Positions 28,901 to 38,599 of a stretch of DNA of 64,000 nucleotides are shown one piece after another. The stretch lies in NCBI GenBank assembly GCA_964570625.1, contig CAZMYW010000005.1, positions 1 through 64,000 on the forward strand, written 5' to 3'. Positions within the stretch are counted from its first letter, which is position 1. The number at the start of each line of letters is the position of its first letter. Made by a program: the position numbers and the translations under genes. This DNA is from JBFLXB01 sp964570625. Lineage in GTDB: Bacteria; Nitrospirota; Nitrospiria; 2-01-FULL-66-17. A model generated the notes under the pieces. It made no database searches, was not told the origin of the DNA, and worked only from the letters and a program-made list of their open reading frames with translations.

Positions 28901-31537
28901 ATCTACCTCCTGCGCGGCGACGGCATGGCCGAGGCCGAGCGTCTCCTGCTCGCGGGCGTGGCCCGGGCGATCGTCAGCGGGGACCGCGGGGCCCTGGCCA
29001 CGCAACTGGATCGACCCTATCCCGAACCGCAATGGCGGGACGCCTTCGAACCCGCCGGGGCCGAGCAACTCATCCTGACCCGTCCCGAATCGCCCGTCGA
29101 GGTCCCCCCTCTCACCCTCGCCAACGGGCTCGGCGGATTCGCCGACCATGGACGGGACTACGTCATCGTTCTCGAAGGAGATCGCCAGACGCCGCTGCCA
29201 TGGGTCAACGTCATCGCCAATCCTCGCTTTGGCACGGTGATCACGGCGTCAGGGTCCGCCTATACCTGGGCGGAGAACAGCCGCGAAAATCGTCTGACGC
29301 CCTTTGCGAATGACCCGATCAGCGATCCGACCGGTGAAGCCATCTTCCTGCGGGACGAGGACGCGGGTCACGTCTGGTCGGTCACGCCGGGCCCCATGCG
29401 GCGACACCGTGACAGCCCGCGTTTCGTCATCCGCCACTCGGCCGGGGTCTCGACATTTACCCACGCCGATCACGGTCTGGTCCAGAAGCTTGCGGTGTTC
29501 GTCGCGGCGGAAGACCCCGTCAAAATTTCGGTACTGACCGTGACCAATGCCAGCGAGCACACCCGACGGTTGAGCGCGTTCGCCTACAACGAATGGGTGC
29601 TGGGGCCACCCAGCGCCGCGGACCGTCGTCACGTGGTGACGGAGTTCGACGTGGTCACCGCGGCGGTGCTGGCGCGGAACCCCTATCACCCGGAGTTCGC
29701 GGGCCGGGTCGCGTTCGCCTACGCCGCTGACGGTCTGGCCTCGGCCACCGGTGACCGCATGGAGTTCGTGGGCCGCAACGGGTCGCTGTCGCACCCCGCG
29801 GCGCTCGACCGTGAGGCGCTCTCCGGACGATTCGGCGCCGGCTTCGATCCCTGCGCCGCGTTGCACGTGGCCATGACCCTCGCGGCCGGCGAGACCCGTT
29901 CCCTGGTGTTCCTTCACGGTCAGGGAAAGGATCTGGATCAGGTGCGAGACCTTGTCCACCGCTTCGGTCACGCGACCGGCGCGCAAGCAGCCCTCGACGC
30001 GGTGCGTCGGTCCTGGGACGAGATGCTCGACACCATACACGTGCAGACCCCCGACAACTCGTTCGACCTGCTCTGGAACCGATGGCTGCTCTATCAAAAT
30101 ATCAGTTGTCGCCTGTGGGCGCGATCGGCCTACGCCCAGCCAGGAGGCGCCTACGGATTTCGCGATCAGCTCCAGGACGTCATGGCGCTCGCGTGGGCCC
30201 GCCCCGATCTCTTTCGCGAGCACCTGCTCCGAGCCGCGAGCCGCCAATTCCTCGAGGGCGACGTGCAACACTGGTGGCACGAGCCTAGCGGACGCGGCAC
30301 CCGCACCCGGTGTTCGGACGACCTGCTCTGGTTGCCCTACGCGGTCGCCCACTACGTGGAGACGACCGAAGACAACACCGTGCTCGATGACGTCGTTCCC
30401 TTTCTGACCGCTCCGTTGCTGGCGCCCGGAGAGCAGGAGGTGTACGTCCAACCCCAGATATCGGACGAGTCCGCGTCGCTGTTCGAGCACTGCGTGCGAG
30501 CGATCGACAAGGGCCTCACCATCGGCAGCCACGGCCTCCCCCTGATCGGCAGCGGGGATTGGAACGACGGCATGAACCGGATCGGCTATCAGGGACGCGG
30601 CGAGAGCGTGTGGCTGGGATGGTTCCTCCACGCTGTCCTGACCCGGTTCGCGTCGGTGTGCGAGATCCGCGGCGACATGGAACGCTCCGCCCGGTACCGG
30701 CACGAGGCGATCCGATTGGCGAGCATACTCGAACTCGCGTGGGACGGCGATTGGTACCGCCGCGCCTACTTCGACAACGGCGCACCCGTGGGCTCGGAGC
30801 AGAGCGACGAGTGCAAGATCGATTCGATCGCGCAGTCCTGGGCGGTGCTCTCGGGCGCCGCGCCCCTCCATCGCGCCGAACGCGCCATGGACGCGGTGCG
30901 CGCGCATCTCGTGCAACGGGGCGCCCGCGTGGTGCTGTTGTTTGCGCCGCCGTTCGACCGCTCGCCCCGGGATCCCGGTTACATCAAGGGGTATCTGCCG
31001 GGAATTCGGGAAAACGGCGGGCAATACACCCACGCCGCGCTCTGGACCGTGATGGCGGTGGCGCGGCTGGGTAGCGGGGATGAAGCCGTGGAACTGTTGC
31101 ACATGCTGAACCCGATCAACCATGCGCGCACACCCGCAGACGTCAAGCGCTACAAGGCCGAGCCCTACGCAGTGGCTGCCGACGTCTACGCCCACCCGGC
31201 CCACGCCGGACGAGGCGGATGGACCTGGTATACGGGCTCGGCCGGGTGGATGTACCGCGCCGGCCTGGAAAGCATCCTGGGCCTAAAACGGAAGGGCACC
31301 CATTTCGAAATGGCCCCCTGCATCCCCACGGCCTGGCCCGAGTATTCGTTGGTCTGGAGGGTCGATGGGACGCGGGGCACCCGGTACGAAATCACGGTCC
31401 TCAACCCCAAACGTCGCTGCCGCGGAATCTCGGAGGCTGAACTCGACGGCGCGCCGGTGAACCCCGCGGAGATTCCGCTGATCTTGGACGGCAACACCCA
31501 CCGGGTGCGAGTGGTGTTAGGAGACAGTACCTCGTAA
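22940..31537 (+). CDS. ndvB: Cyclic beta-1,2-glucan synthase (NdvB/Chv-type)
   Basis: A giant 2865-residue membrane enzyme that builds, elongates and cyclises beta-1,2-glucan, exported as an osmoregulated periplasmic glucan. Order: N-terminal soluble region; a membrane segment near 410-425; GT84 transferase with TLDSDTRLP (about 618) and QHRWVRGDW (about 768); further membrane segments at about 815-850 and 950-985; glycoamylase-like domain near 1300-1500 (VDAHGTYQYKAFGVPGLGLK); two GH94-type beta-sandwich modules around 1580-1830 and 2075-2330; and a C-terminal GH94 phosphorylase domain with GSGDWNDGMNRIG (about 2537) that controls chain length. Length equals that of rhizobial NdvB. The stop codon lies inside the 57-bp block duplicated at 21944. 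Confidence 0.93.
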   Translation: MSNRLAALYRFISGGRRPKTEQPLRGEILSIERLEERAKALAASFTLARNPRRRARRFFPQLEDNARILRDAYRIMADDVHRGEIVSPAAEWLLDNFHLVEAEIRGILHTLPREYYLQLPKLASREQSGTARIYAMSLALIRQSDGRLDRHRLIRFVVAYQTVAPLTIGELWAWPNMLKLALIENIRRLAEDMLEARSARGAADRYVAQIDADHDYSVLRPLPAGLDTAFVVQLLQRIREYGPAVSPLRAAVDARLQQHGTTAEDTIRTEHARQATAQVAIANAITSLRLCSTLDWADYVEHVSLIEQVLERDPAGVYGTMDFLSRDLYRHAVEDLAEPTGEAQLRVALRTVESSRQAAENDPSGRGAHVGYHLIGKGRAELETDVEYLPRLAERVRRVVSFYATEIYLGSIALITGLLLAGAASYADLSDAAVWIQVCAALWLVLPASEFAIALVQRLAARVVPPQRLPRLDCSGSVPEHARTMVIVPTLLTSVTGVNQLMEHLEVQALGNLDPRIHFAILSDFADATAAEMPEDESILAAARAGMNALNARHGEGRSDRFYLFHRARRWNPGEGLWMGWERKRGKIEEFNRLLRGATDTGFRVQFGDLSILPGIRYCLTLDSDTRLPRDAAKKLIGIIAHPLNRPHFDPALRRVTEGYGILQPRVSVTMASAAGSRFARVYAGHTGVDPYTTAVSDTYQDLFGEGLYTGKGLYDVDTFMAALDGRVPENALLSHDLFEGLYARTALVTDVEVVDDYPSSVLTHARRQHRWVRGDWQILFWLFPFVPTRQGLERNRLPLISRWKIFDNLRRSLVAPATVAFLALAWTRLPGHPAVWTTAVLAALAFSLYPLLLRIISGPRNHQQWSVFLRETWEDVETATAQVLLQVTLLAYHTYEMLHAIVLTLVRLVMTQRRLLQWETAAAVAARAAGLARRVRVLSFAGSMIASPVIAAVILVAIVALRPSSMLVAAPLLVLWTAAPFVAYWLSRLVAPRRVDLAPEDRLFLRLIARRTWRYFDTFMGAEDHGLPADNIQETPDLTVAHRTSPTNIGLGLLSTLAAHDLGYLRTPELLDRIDLTMTTLEGLERWEGHLLNWYDTRSLTPLSPRYVSTVDSGNLAGALLTLAGGLRQLAREPQTPNQIMTGLADTTTLLRISLDAVAGAPPPMGDRLAGLSVETQSVQQLLTTPEDATQQLEQLDRLVPSFRAAIDRLAIGPDASHAEREVAYWAQAVARAMSSDPSAPALASSGGPAAEPAAWNVSLYQLADRAVACVDGMKFGLLYDAQRKIFSIGYRLADTDGPGRLDLSYYDLLASEARLASFIAIAKGDVPETHWFHLGRLVTSVDGAPTLLSWSATLFEYLMPLLMMRRYPETLLDQSCRMAVRRQIDYASQQGVPWGISESAFNLVDAHGTYQYKAFGVPGLGLKRGLGDDLVVAPYATALAVMVDPKEAIQNLQRLSERGLDGPYGYYDAIDFTPRRTDEADPQPGPRPHGPHGVVVQAYLAHHQGMTLVALANTLLGSPMVERFHADPRVQATELLLQERVPRHLPITRPRPAEETRVAAPVPPQAVRRFRSPHTLYPHAHFLSNGNYTVIITNAGGGASLCRGRAVTRYREDPTRDLGSQFIYLRDVRSGSVWSATAHPMGGAPDNYLATFLAEKAVFHRRDDEIETQVDIAVSAEDDVEVRRLSVTNRSDRPRELEVTSYAEIVLAPPADDLVHPTFSNLFVETEYLPESAALLCARRTRASDESGAWAVHVLGVEARMQGPVEWESDRARFLGRGRGPDNPIALDGRALSGTTGAVLDPIVSLRTRIRLAPGGFVRLSFATGMAGSRDAALVLAQKYHDPSAQGRTFALAFTHAQIRLRHLGISSDEAQLFDRLASRVFYTDGSLRAAPEVLARNVLDQAGLWAHGISGDLPILLVRVVDQDDLPLVRQVLQAQEYWRMKGLSADVVIVNEHPVSYLNEMHAALVALLESGPWAAWKHRPGGIYLLRGDGMAEAERLLLAGVARAIVSGDRGALATQLDRPYPEPQWRDAFEPAGAEQLILTRPESPVEVPPLTLANGLGGFADHGRDYVIVLEGDRQTPLPWVNVIANPRFGTVITASGSAYTWAENSRENRLTPFANDPISDPTGEAIFLRDEDAGHVWSVTPGPMRRHRDSPRFVIRHSAGVSTFTHADHGLVQKLAVFVAAEDPVKISVLTVTNASEHTRRLSAFAYNEWVLGPPSAADRRHVVTEFDVVTAAVLARNPYHPEFAGRVAFAYAADGLASATGDRMEFVGRNGSLSHPAALDREALSGRFGAGFDPCAALHVAMTLAAGETRSLVFLHGQGKDLDQVRDLVHRFGHATGAQAALDAVRRSWDEMLDTIHVQTPDNSFDLLWNRWLLYQNISCRLWARSAYAQPGGAYGFRDQLQDVMALAWARPDLFREHLLRAASRQFLEGDVQHWWHEPSGRGTRTRCSDDLLWLPYAVAHYVETTEDNTVLDDVVPFLTAPLLAPGEQEVYVQPQISDESASLFEHCVRAIDKGLTIGSHGLPLIGSGDWNDGMNRIGYQGRGESVWLGWFLHAVLTRFASVCEIRGDMERSARYRHEAIRLASILELAWDGDWYRRAYFDNGAPVGSEQSDECKIDSIAQSWAVLSGAAPLHRAERAMDAVRAHLVQRGARVVLLFAPPFDRSPRDPGYIKGYLPGIRENGGQYTHAALWTVMAVARLGSGDEAVELLHMLNPINHARTPADVKRYKAEPYAVAADVYAHPAHAGRGGWTWYTGSAGWMYRAGLESILGLKRKGTHFEMAPCIPTAWPEYSLVWRVDGTRGTRYEITVLNPKRRCRGISEAELDGAPVNPAEIPLILDGNTHRVRVVLGDSTS

Positions 31538-31584
31538 TCGTTCTGAGAAAACCTCGTAAGAGTGCGAGTTCTCCCGCGGAGGCC
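31528..31584 (+). repeat. Upstream block of the OmpA-like gene with 22-bp-spaced boxes
   Basis: This holds ACCTCGTAA at 31529-31537 and again at 31551-31559, 22 bp apart (two helical turns). The first box includes the ndvB stop codon. The block is duplicated at 21944-22000. A regulator-binding role is possible but unproven. Confidence 0.6.
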
Positions 31585-31646
31585 CCTAGTGTTACAACTC
31601 CTCAATCTACGTTCAGGACGGAGAAGGTACACAGGAGGACAGACCC

Positions 31647-32420
31647 ATGCTCAGACACCTTCGCATCGGCATTGCCGTCATCGCGGTGGGGCTCATCACC
31701 ACCGGGTGCGTCAGCTCCGGCAAGTTTAAGAAGATGGAGGCGCAGAAGGACAGTGAGATCGCGGCCCTGAAGAAACAGAAATCCGATTTGGACGGCCAGA
31801 AGCAGGCACTGGAGAAACAAAAGGGCACCTTGGAGCAGAGCAAAACAGAACTGGAGCAAAACAAGGCGGCGATGGAAGAGCAACTCGGGTCCCTGCAACA
31901 GGAGAAGACGGCGCTGGCCGCAGCCAGCCAACAGCAGCAACAGCAGTACGACGCGCTGGTGAAGGGGCTGTCGAGTGAAGTGGAGAAGGGCCAACTCCAG
32001 GTGCGGCAGTATCAGAACATGCTGTCGGTGGACCTGGCGGAGCAGATCTTTTTCGACTCCGGCCGGGCGACCCTGAAGTCCGGCGGCAAGGATGTCCTGA
32101 AAAAGGTGGGAGAGGCCCTGAAAGGGTATGAGAACAAGATCATCCGAGTCGTGGGCCATACGGACAACGTACCGTTGGCCAAGTCCCTGCAGGCCACGTT
32201 CCCGACGAACTGGGACCTGTCGGTCGCCAGGGCCACCAATGTCGTTCGTTTCCTGCAAGAGGTCGGAGTCCCACCCGAACGCATGGTCCCGTCCGGGAGG
32301 AGTGAATTCGATCCCGTGGCTCCGAACGATACGCCGGAGGGACGCCAGAAGAACCGCCGGATCGAGATCATGCTGATCGACAAGAGCTTGGTGAGCGAAA
32401 TGTCCCGGCCAGCCAACTGA
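31647..32420 (+). CDS. OmpA-family lipoprotein with coiled-coil stalk
   Basis: A 257-residue outer-membrane lipoprotein. The signal peptide ends in a lipobox, LITTGC, with Cys21 as the lipidated residue. Residues 25-110 form a Lys/Gln/Glu-rich coiled coil, and residues 125-250 are an OmpA/MotB-type peptidoglycan-binding domain (FFDSGRATLKSGG, VVGHTDNVPLAKS, NRRIEIML). The design is a stalk that reaches from the outer membrane to the cell wall. The ribosome-binding site AGGAGG is good. A 36-bp perfect palindrome follows the stop. A broken copy lies at 22004-22202. Confidence 0.92.
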   Translation: MLRHLRIGIAVIAVGLITTGCVSSGKFKKMEAQKDSEIAALKKQKSDLDGQKQALEKQKGTLEQSKTELEQNKAAMEEQLGSLQQEKTALAAASQQQQQQYDALVKGLSSEVEKGQLQVRQYQNMLSVDLAEQIFFDSGRATLKSGGKDVLKKVGEALKGYENKIIRVVGHTDNVPLAKSLQATFPTNWDLSVARATNVVRFLQEVGVPPERMVPSGRSEFDPVAPNDTPEGRQKNRRIEIMLIDKSLVSEMSRPAN

Positions 32421-32425
32421 GGTCC

Positions 32426-32461
32426 GCTCATCCCGGGTGTGACGTCACACCCGGGATGAGC
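32426..32461. terminator. 36-bp perfect palindrome, probable bidirectional terminator
   Basis: GCTCATCCCGGGTGTGAC is followed at once by its exact reverse complement. It begins five bases after the OmpA-like gene stop and contains the stop codon and last codons of the convergent HEAGH protein gene. There is no T tract, so it could terminate both genes through a strong stem, or be a protein-binding site. Confidence 0.65.
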
Positions 32462-33023
32462 GTTCGACCATGTCTTGAGTATCTTGGCGATCCTCGCGCG
32501 AGGACAGCCACCGCCACACCAACCAGCCCCACACCCCGATCATCCCCAGCCACCCCACGCCCGCCACAACGCCGGCGATGGCGGTGTCGGAGGACAACAC
32601 GCCCCACCGCATGAAGATGGCGGTCCAATCGTGCTCCCCGCCTCCCAGCAATGGCAATACCTGCGCCCGGGCGTCAGCCATGTAGCGCGAAATGTTCAAG
32701 TAGTTCTCGAAGAACCAAAATCCCGTCACCGCGCAGCCCACGGCTTCGCGTCTCGCCCAGAACGCCGCTGCGATCCCGGCTGGAATCGCAAGCTGGCCCA
32801 GCGTGCCGCCATACAATCCCAAGGTCGATCCCAGGAGGCTGAAAATCGGATGCCCGGCTTCGTGAAACACGAGATTTGCATCATCAATGATGCGCACCCA
32901 GCCATCGTCTGCGGTCTTGATGAGATACATAGTCCAGGCAAACCCGAGCGACGCCAGCGCCAGGTGCCAATACACCACCGGTCGCCAAGGCTCCTGAGAC
33001 AACTCGCACAAACGCTTGAACAC
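32445..33023 (-). CDS. HEAGH membrane protein (M50-like putative peptidase)
   Basis: A 192-residue protein with about five hydrophobic segments and the zinc-peptidase motif FHEAGHPIF (His54, Glu55, His58) at the edge of one of them, as in site-2 protease-like proteins. I do not see the second M50 motif (NPDG or LDG), so catalytic activity is uncertain; it may be one of the small membrane proteins that keep only HEAGH. It starts with GTG behind GGGGAGGAGC. The last codons lie inside the 36-bp palindrome. Confidence 0.6.
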   Translation of the reverse strand: MFKRLCELSQEPWRPVVYWHLALASLGFAWTMYLIKTADDGWVRIIDDANLVFHEAGHPIFSLLGSTLGLYGGTLGQLAIPAGIAAAFWARREAVGCAVTGFWFFENYLNISRYMADARAQVLPLLGGGEHDWTAIFMRWGVLSSDTAIAGVVAGVGWLGMIGVWGWLVWRWLSSREDRQDTQDMVERSSRV

Positions 33024-33067
33024 GCTCCTCCCCTGGAACTACACCGAGCTGGGGCGTCGATTTTCGA

Positions 33068-33700
33068 TCACTCTTGAAAGGTCCCCGGCTTGCGGTCAAA
33101 AGATTCCAATTCGCGCAAGGCCCCTTTTGCGGAAGCGCCGGCAGAGAGCGTGAACGCGATCCCGTCTTGGAGCGTCATGGACGTTCGGATGATTTGGGAA
33201 CGGTCCACGATCTGGATCGTTCCCAAATACAGATGGTTGCTCGGCAAATAGACTGTTGCCAGCTCACGGCGTGTCCCGTCCGGCTTGATGAGCGCAAACT
33301 CCCCTGTCAGGAACCCTGCATGGAATCCATCGCTCGGGGGTTGTTCGACCAGAACAAATTCCTTGAACCCCGACGGATTGTTGGGATTGAAACTTTCCGT
33401 GATCTTCTTGATTCCGCTGTACAACCCCTTCACGATCGGAACCTGGTCGACCAAGCGATCAACCCACCGCAGCACCAAAGCCCCTGAAACGCTCGACACG
33501 ATGGTACCGGCGATGAAGACGACCAGCACCGTCGCCAAAATACCAAGCCCCGGTATGTTGATATGAAACACTCCAGCCACCCAAGGCTGGGCAATGGCAT
33601 CCACGGTTTTAAATAACCAGACTAGGAGAACAACAGAAACATAGAGTGGCAACAGTGCGATCAGACCCGTGAGCATGGTGTTTCTCAATTTTTTCATCAT
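33068..33700 (-). CDS. DUF502 family membrane protein (copy 2)
   Basis: A second DUF502 protein, 210 residues. It has two N-terminal membrane segments (MLTGLIALLPLYVSVVLLVWLF and LGILATVLVVFIAGTIV), then the family pattern VDQVPIVKGLYSGIKKI and VYLPSNHLYLGTIQIVDRS. The start is the first of two tandem ATGs, seven bases after AAGGAG; a longer frame to 33892 has no family similarity. It differs strongly from the copy at 6114-6812, so the two are old paralogues. The upstream HEAGH gene lies downstream on the same strand. Confidence 0.85.
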   Translation of the reverse strand: MMKKLRNTMLTGLIALLPLYVSVVLLVWLFKTVDAIAQPWVAGVFHINIPGLGILATVLVVFIAGTIVSSVSGALVLRWVDRLVDQVPIVKGLYSGIKKITESFNPNNPSGFKEFVLVEQPPSDGFHAGFLTGEFALIKPDGTRRELATVYLPSNHLYLGTIQIVDRSQIIRTSMTLQDGIAFTLSAGASAKGALRELESFDRKPGTFQE

Positions 33701-34043
33701 TGTTGCACTCCTTACGTTGGGATCTCCTTTACTCTTTGATTCTGGCGGGGTCAAGCGTTCGCATCGCGGCTCCGCCGCGTCGTCTCGGTGTCGGACAACC
33801 ACGTTACCGGTGCGGGGCTGATGCCTCGCGGGACGTTCTCTGATCGAAAGATTGATCAGCCGGTCGTGTGTAGGGAAGGGCATCCGTCGCACTCGAATCG
33901 ATCGAGGCCGGCGGGTCGGTTCAGATCATCTCCAGCAGGCGCGGGCCTTGCAGCGACGCGGACGCTTTCAAGATGGTCGCCTCCTTGCCGGTCGGCAGAA
34001 CGCTCCCCGCGCAATTTCGGCGTTTCGTCCGCGCGCCGACATC
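33701..34043. other. 343-bp intergenic region
   Basis: Between the DUF502 start and the Rieske gene stop. It contains no gene-like frame with a ribosome-binding site on either strand. The promoter of the DUF502 gene must be here, but I see no clear -35/-10 pair. Confidence 0.5.
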
Positions 34044-34352
34044 TTAGGCTTCCACCTCGATGTCTTCTCCAGACACTCTCACGTTGTACCGAGCGACGCC
34101 TTTGGATGCCGGGGGGCCGAGCGCTTCGCCAGTCGTCACATCGAAGACCGCGCCGTGCCAGGGGCAGGTGACCGCCCGACCCCCGAGTGCGCCCTCCGAC
34201 AGCGGGCCCCCTCGATGGGTACACGTGTCGTCGATCGCGTAGTACTGTCCCTCCACGTTGAAGAGGGCGATCTTCTTGCCGTTGACTTCGACCATCTTTC
34301 CCCCTCCAGGAGCCAGGTCCTCGGTCCTGGCGACCTTCACGAATCCTGCCAT
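34044..34352 (-). CDS. Rieske [2Fe-2S] ferredoxin-like protein
   Basis: A 102-residue single-domain Rieske protein. The cluster ligands are visible: CTH at 44-46 and CPWH at 63-66. It looks like the NirD/biphenyl dioxygenase-ferredoxin type, a soluble electron carrier. The ATG at 34352 follows GAGGAGAGAAGCC. No oxygenase or reductase partner is adjacent. Confidence 0.88.
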   Translation of the reverse strand: MAGFVKVARTEDLAPGGGKMVEVNGKKIALFNVEGQYYAIDDTCTHRGGPLSEGALGGRAVTCPWHGAVFDVTTGEALGPPASKGVARYNVRVSGEDIEVEA

Positions 34353-34558
34353 GGCTTCTCTCCTCATGTGATCATGTTGCCGGCGCCGGCTTCATGACGC
34401 TGCGGGGCTACCTGGTTGCCGGTAAGAGATTTTCGCCCCGCTGATTGGGCGTCGAATCGGCCACAGCATAGACCGTCCGCGCGCGAAGAATCAACCCACT
34501 CACCACGGCTACACCCTACCGGTTCGGGCCTCATACCCTCCCCGGAACTCACCGTCCG

Positions 34559-34587
34559 TTGACATATCGTGAACCCGCCTTTATAAA
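34559..34587 (+). promoter_or_regulatory. Consensus sigma-70 promoter for glgX, leaderless layout
   Basis: Perfect TTGACA (34559-34564), a 17-bp spacer and TATAAA (34582-34587), then seven bases to the ATG at 34595. It is the best promoter in the window. The longest open frame starts inside the -35 box, so that start cannot be used from this promoter. Confidence 0.8.
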
Positions 34588-34594
34588 AAGCACC

Positions 34595-36740
<2,146 letters not shown>

Positions 36741-36748
<8 letters not shown>

Positions 36749-38390
36749 GCCGCCGATCAGCGCCGCCCCTCCCTGGTACAAGAAGACCGTATTTTACGAA
36801 CTGCACGTGAAGGCCTACTGCGACAGCAACGCGGACGGGATCGGCGACTTCCGCGGGCTGCTGACCAAGTTGGACTATGTCCAGGACCTGGGCGTGGATT
36901 GTATCTGGCTGCTGCCCATGTACCCCTCGCCGTTTCGCGACGACGGGTACGACATCTCGGACTACTACAACATCCACGCGAGCTACGGCACGCTCGACGA
37001 CTTCCAGACCTTCCTTGCCGGCGCGCACACCCGCGGCCTTCGCGTCATCACCGAACTGGTCCTGAACCACACCTCCGACCAACACCCGTGGTTCCAGGAG
37101 GCCCGCCGCTCGCGGGACAACCCGCGCCGCGACTGGTACGTGTGGAGCGAGACCGACGACCGCTACTGCGACGCGGGTATCATTTTCAGGGACACCGAGC
37201 GGTCGAACTGGGCGTGGGACCCCATCTCGAAATCTTATTACTGGCACCGGTTCTACAGCCACCAGCCGGACCTCAACTACGACAACCCGGCGGTGCGCGA
37301 GGAAATGTGGAGCGTGATGAAGTTCTGGCTGGACATGGGCGTCGACGGGTTCCGAGTCGATGCCGTGCCCTACCTCATCGAACGGGAGGGCACGTCCTGC
37401 GAAAACCTCCCCGAGACCCACGACGTTATTCGTTTCCTTCGGCGGCGACTCGATGAACAGTTCAAAGACAAGGTACTGCTCGCCGAGGCCAACAACGGGC
37501 CATCCGAGATGCGGCCGTATTTCGGCGACGGGGACGAGTTTCACATGGCCTTTCACTTCCCCCTGATGCCGCGGGTGTTCATGGCGGTCGAACTCGAGGA
37601 CCGTAAGCCGTTGGTCGAAATCCTGGAACAGACCCCGGCGATCCCGGAGACGTGCCAGTGGGGCACGTTCCTGCGCAACCACGACGAGCTCACCCTCGCC
37701 TTGGTGTCTGAAGACGAACGCGCTTACATGTACGACGTATACGCGAAGGACCCGAACGCGCGGATCAACCTCGGCATCAGACGCCGCCTGAACCCGTTGA
37801 TGCAAAACGACCGGCGTCGCATCGAGATGCTCAATGCCATGCTCTTCTCCCTGCCGGGTTGCCCCTTCATCTATTATGGAGACGAGATCGGGATGGGCGA
37901 CAACATCTTCCTCGGGGACCGCAACGGCGTGCGGACTCCGATGCAATGGAGCGGCGGATGGAACGCGGGGTTCTCGATCGCAGACCCCGAGCAGCTCTAC
38001 TTGCCCGTGATCTCGAACCCGGTGTACGGGTATCAGGCCGTCAACGTGGAATCCCAGCGGCGCTCGGAGCACTCCCTGCTATCCTGGATGAAAAAGTTGC
38101 TTCGACTGTGGAAGTCGTCCGCGGTGTTCAGCAGCGGGACGATCCGGTTCGTCAATCCCAAGAACCACCGGATCCTCGCGTACCTGCGTGAGTTGAACGG
38201 CGAGACCGTGTTAGTGATCAACAATCTGTCGCGTACGGCGCAGGCGGTCGAGCTGGATCTTCGCGAATTCAAGGGCGCGGTTCCGATCGAACTGTTCGGG
38301 GGCAACCCGTTCCCCCGTGTGGGGGATCTCCCGTATCTGCTCACGCTGGGGCCGTACCACTTTTTCTGGTTCGCGCTGCGACGGCTGTGA
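36741..38390 (+). CDS. treS: Trehalose synthase (maltose alpha-D-glucosyltransferase)
   Basis: Interconverts maltose and trehalose. GH13_16 motifs: NADGIGDFRGL, VLNHTSDQHPW, nucleophile DGFRVDAVPYL, acid/base LLAEANNG, and NHDELTLALVSEDER. At 549 residues it is a plain TreS without the fused maltokinase domain seen in some bacteria. It overlaps glgX by eight bases, so glycogen breakdown and trehalose formation are coupled at translation. A repeat element follows the stop by 24 bp. Confidence 0.93.
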
Positions 38391-38414
38391 CCCACGTCTG
38401 TCCGTACGAGACAT

Positions 38415-38582
38415 GAGCCCGTTCAGGAATGGCCAGATGCCCCCTTCGGGGACTTCCAGCATTGCAGTTCTCGAAGGGGGGTCGCAAGGCGGAGCGAGAA
38501 CCGGAGCGGAGCGTACTGAATCCGTACGTGAGCACCGGAAGCGCAGCGACAACGCAGCAGATGGTCATTCATCAACGGGCTC
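38415..38582 (+). repeat. MITE-like repeat, copy 2 (long form, forward)
   Basis: A 168-bp copy with ends GAGCCCGTTCAGGAATGG and, read inward from the right, GAGCCCGTTGATGAATGA. The core GGAGCGTACTGAATCCGTAC is intact. Relative to the 125-bp copies it carries an extra internal block starting GCCCCCTTCGGGGACTTCC, also present in copy 4. It separates treS from the glycosyltransferase and creates a false N-terminal extension of the latter's reading frame. Confidence 0.85.
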
Positions 38583-38599
38583 CTAAGAGCGGAGGCACT

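Noticed and set aside
29249..31204. A 651-codon open frame antisense to the end of ndvB
   Set aside because: It lies entirely opposite a strongly conserved GH94 domain, has no motif, and long antisense frames are expected in G+C-rich DNA. The same holds for frames at 34364-35773, 36375-38072 and 2724-4772.
34400..34445. Possible riboswitch-like stem (GGGGC...GCCCC) upstream of the Rieske gene
   Set aside because: Only a five-base outer stem and a short inner pair are visible; it matches no riboswitch consensus I know.
38429..38599. 57-residue N-terminal extension of the glycosyltransferase
   Set aside because: It is a translation of the repeat element; a good GGAGG plus GTG start lies just after it at 38600.
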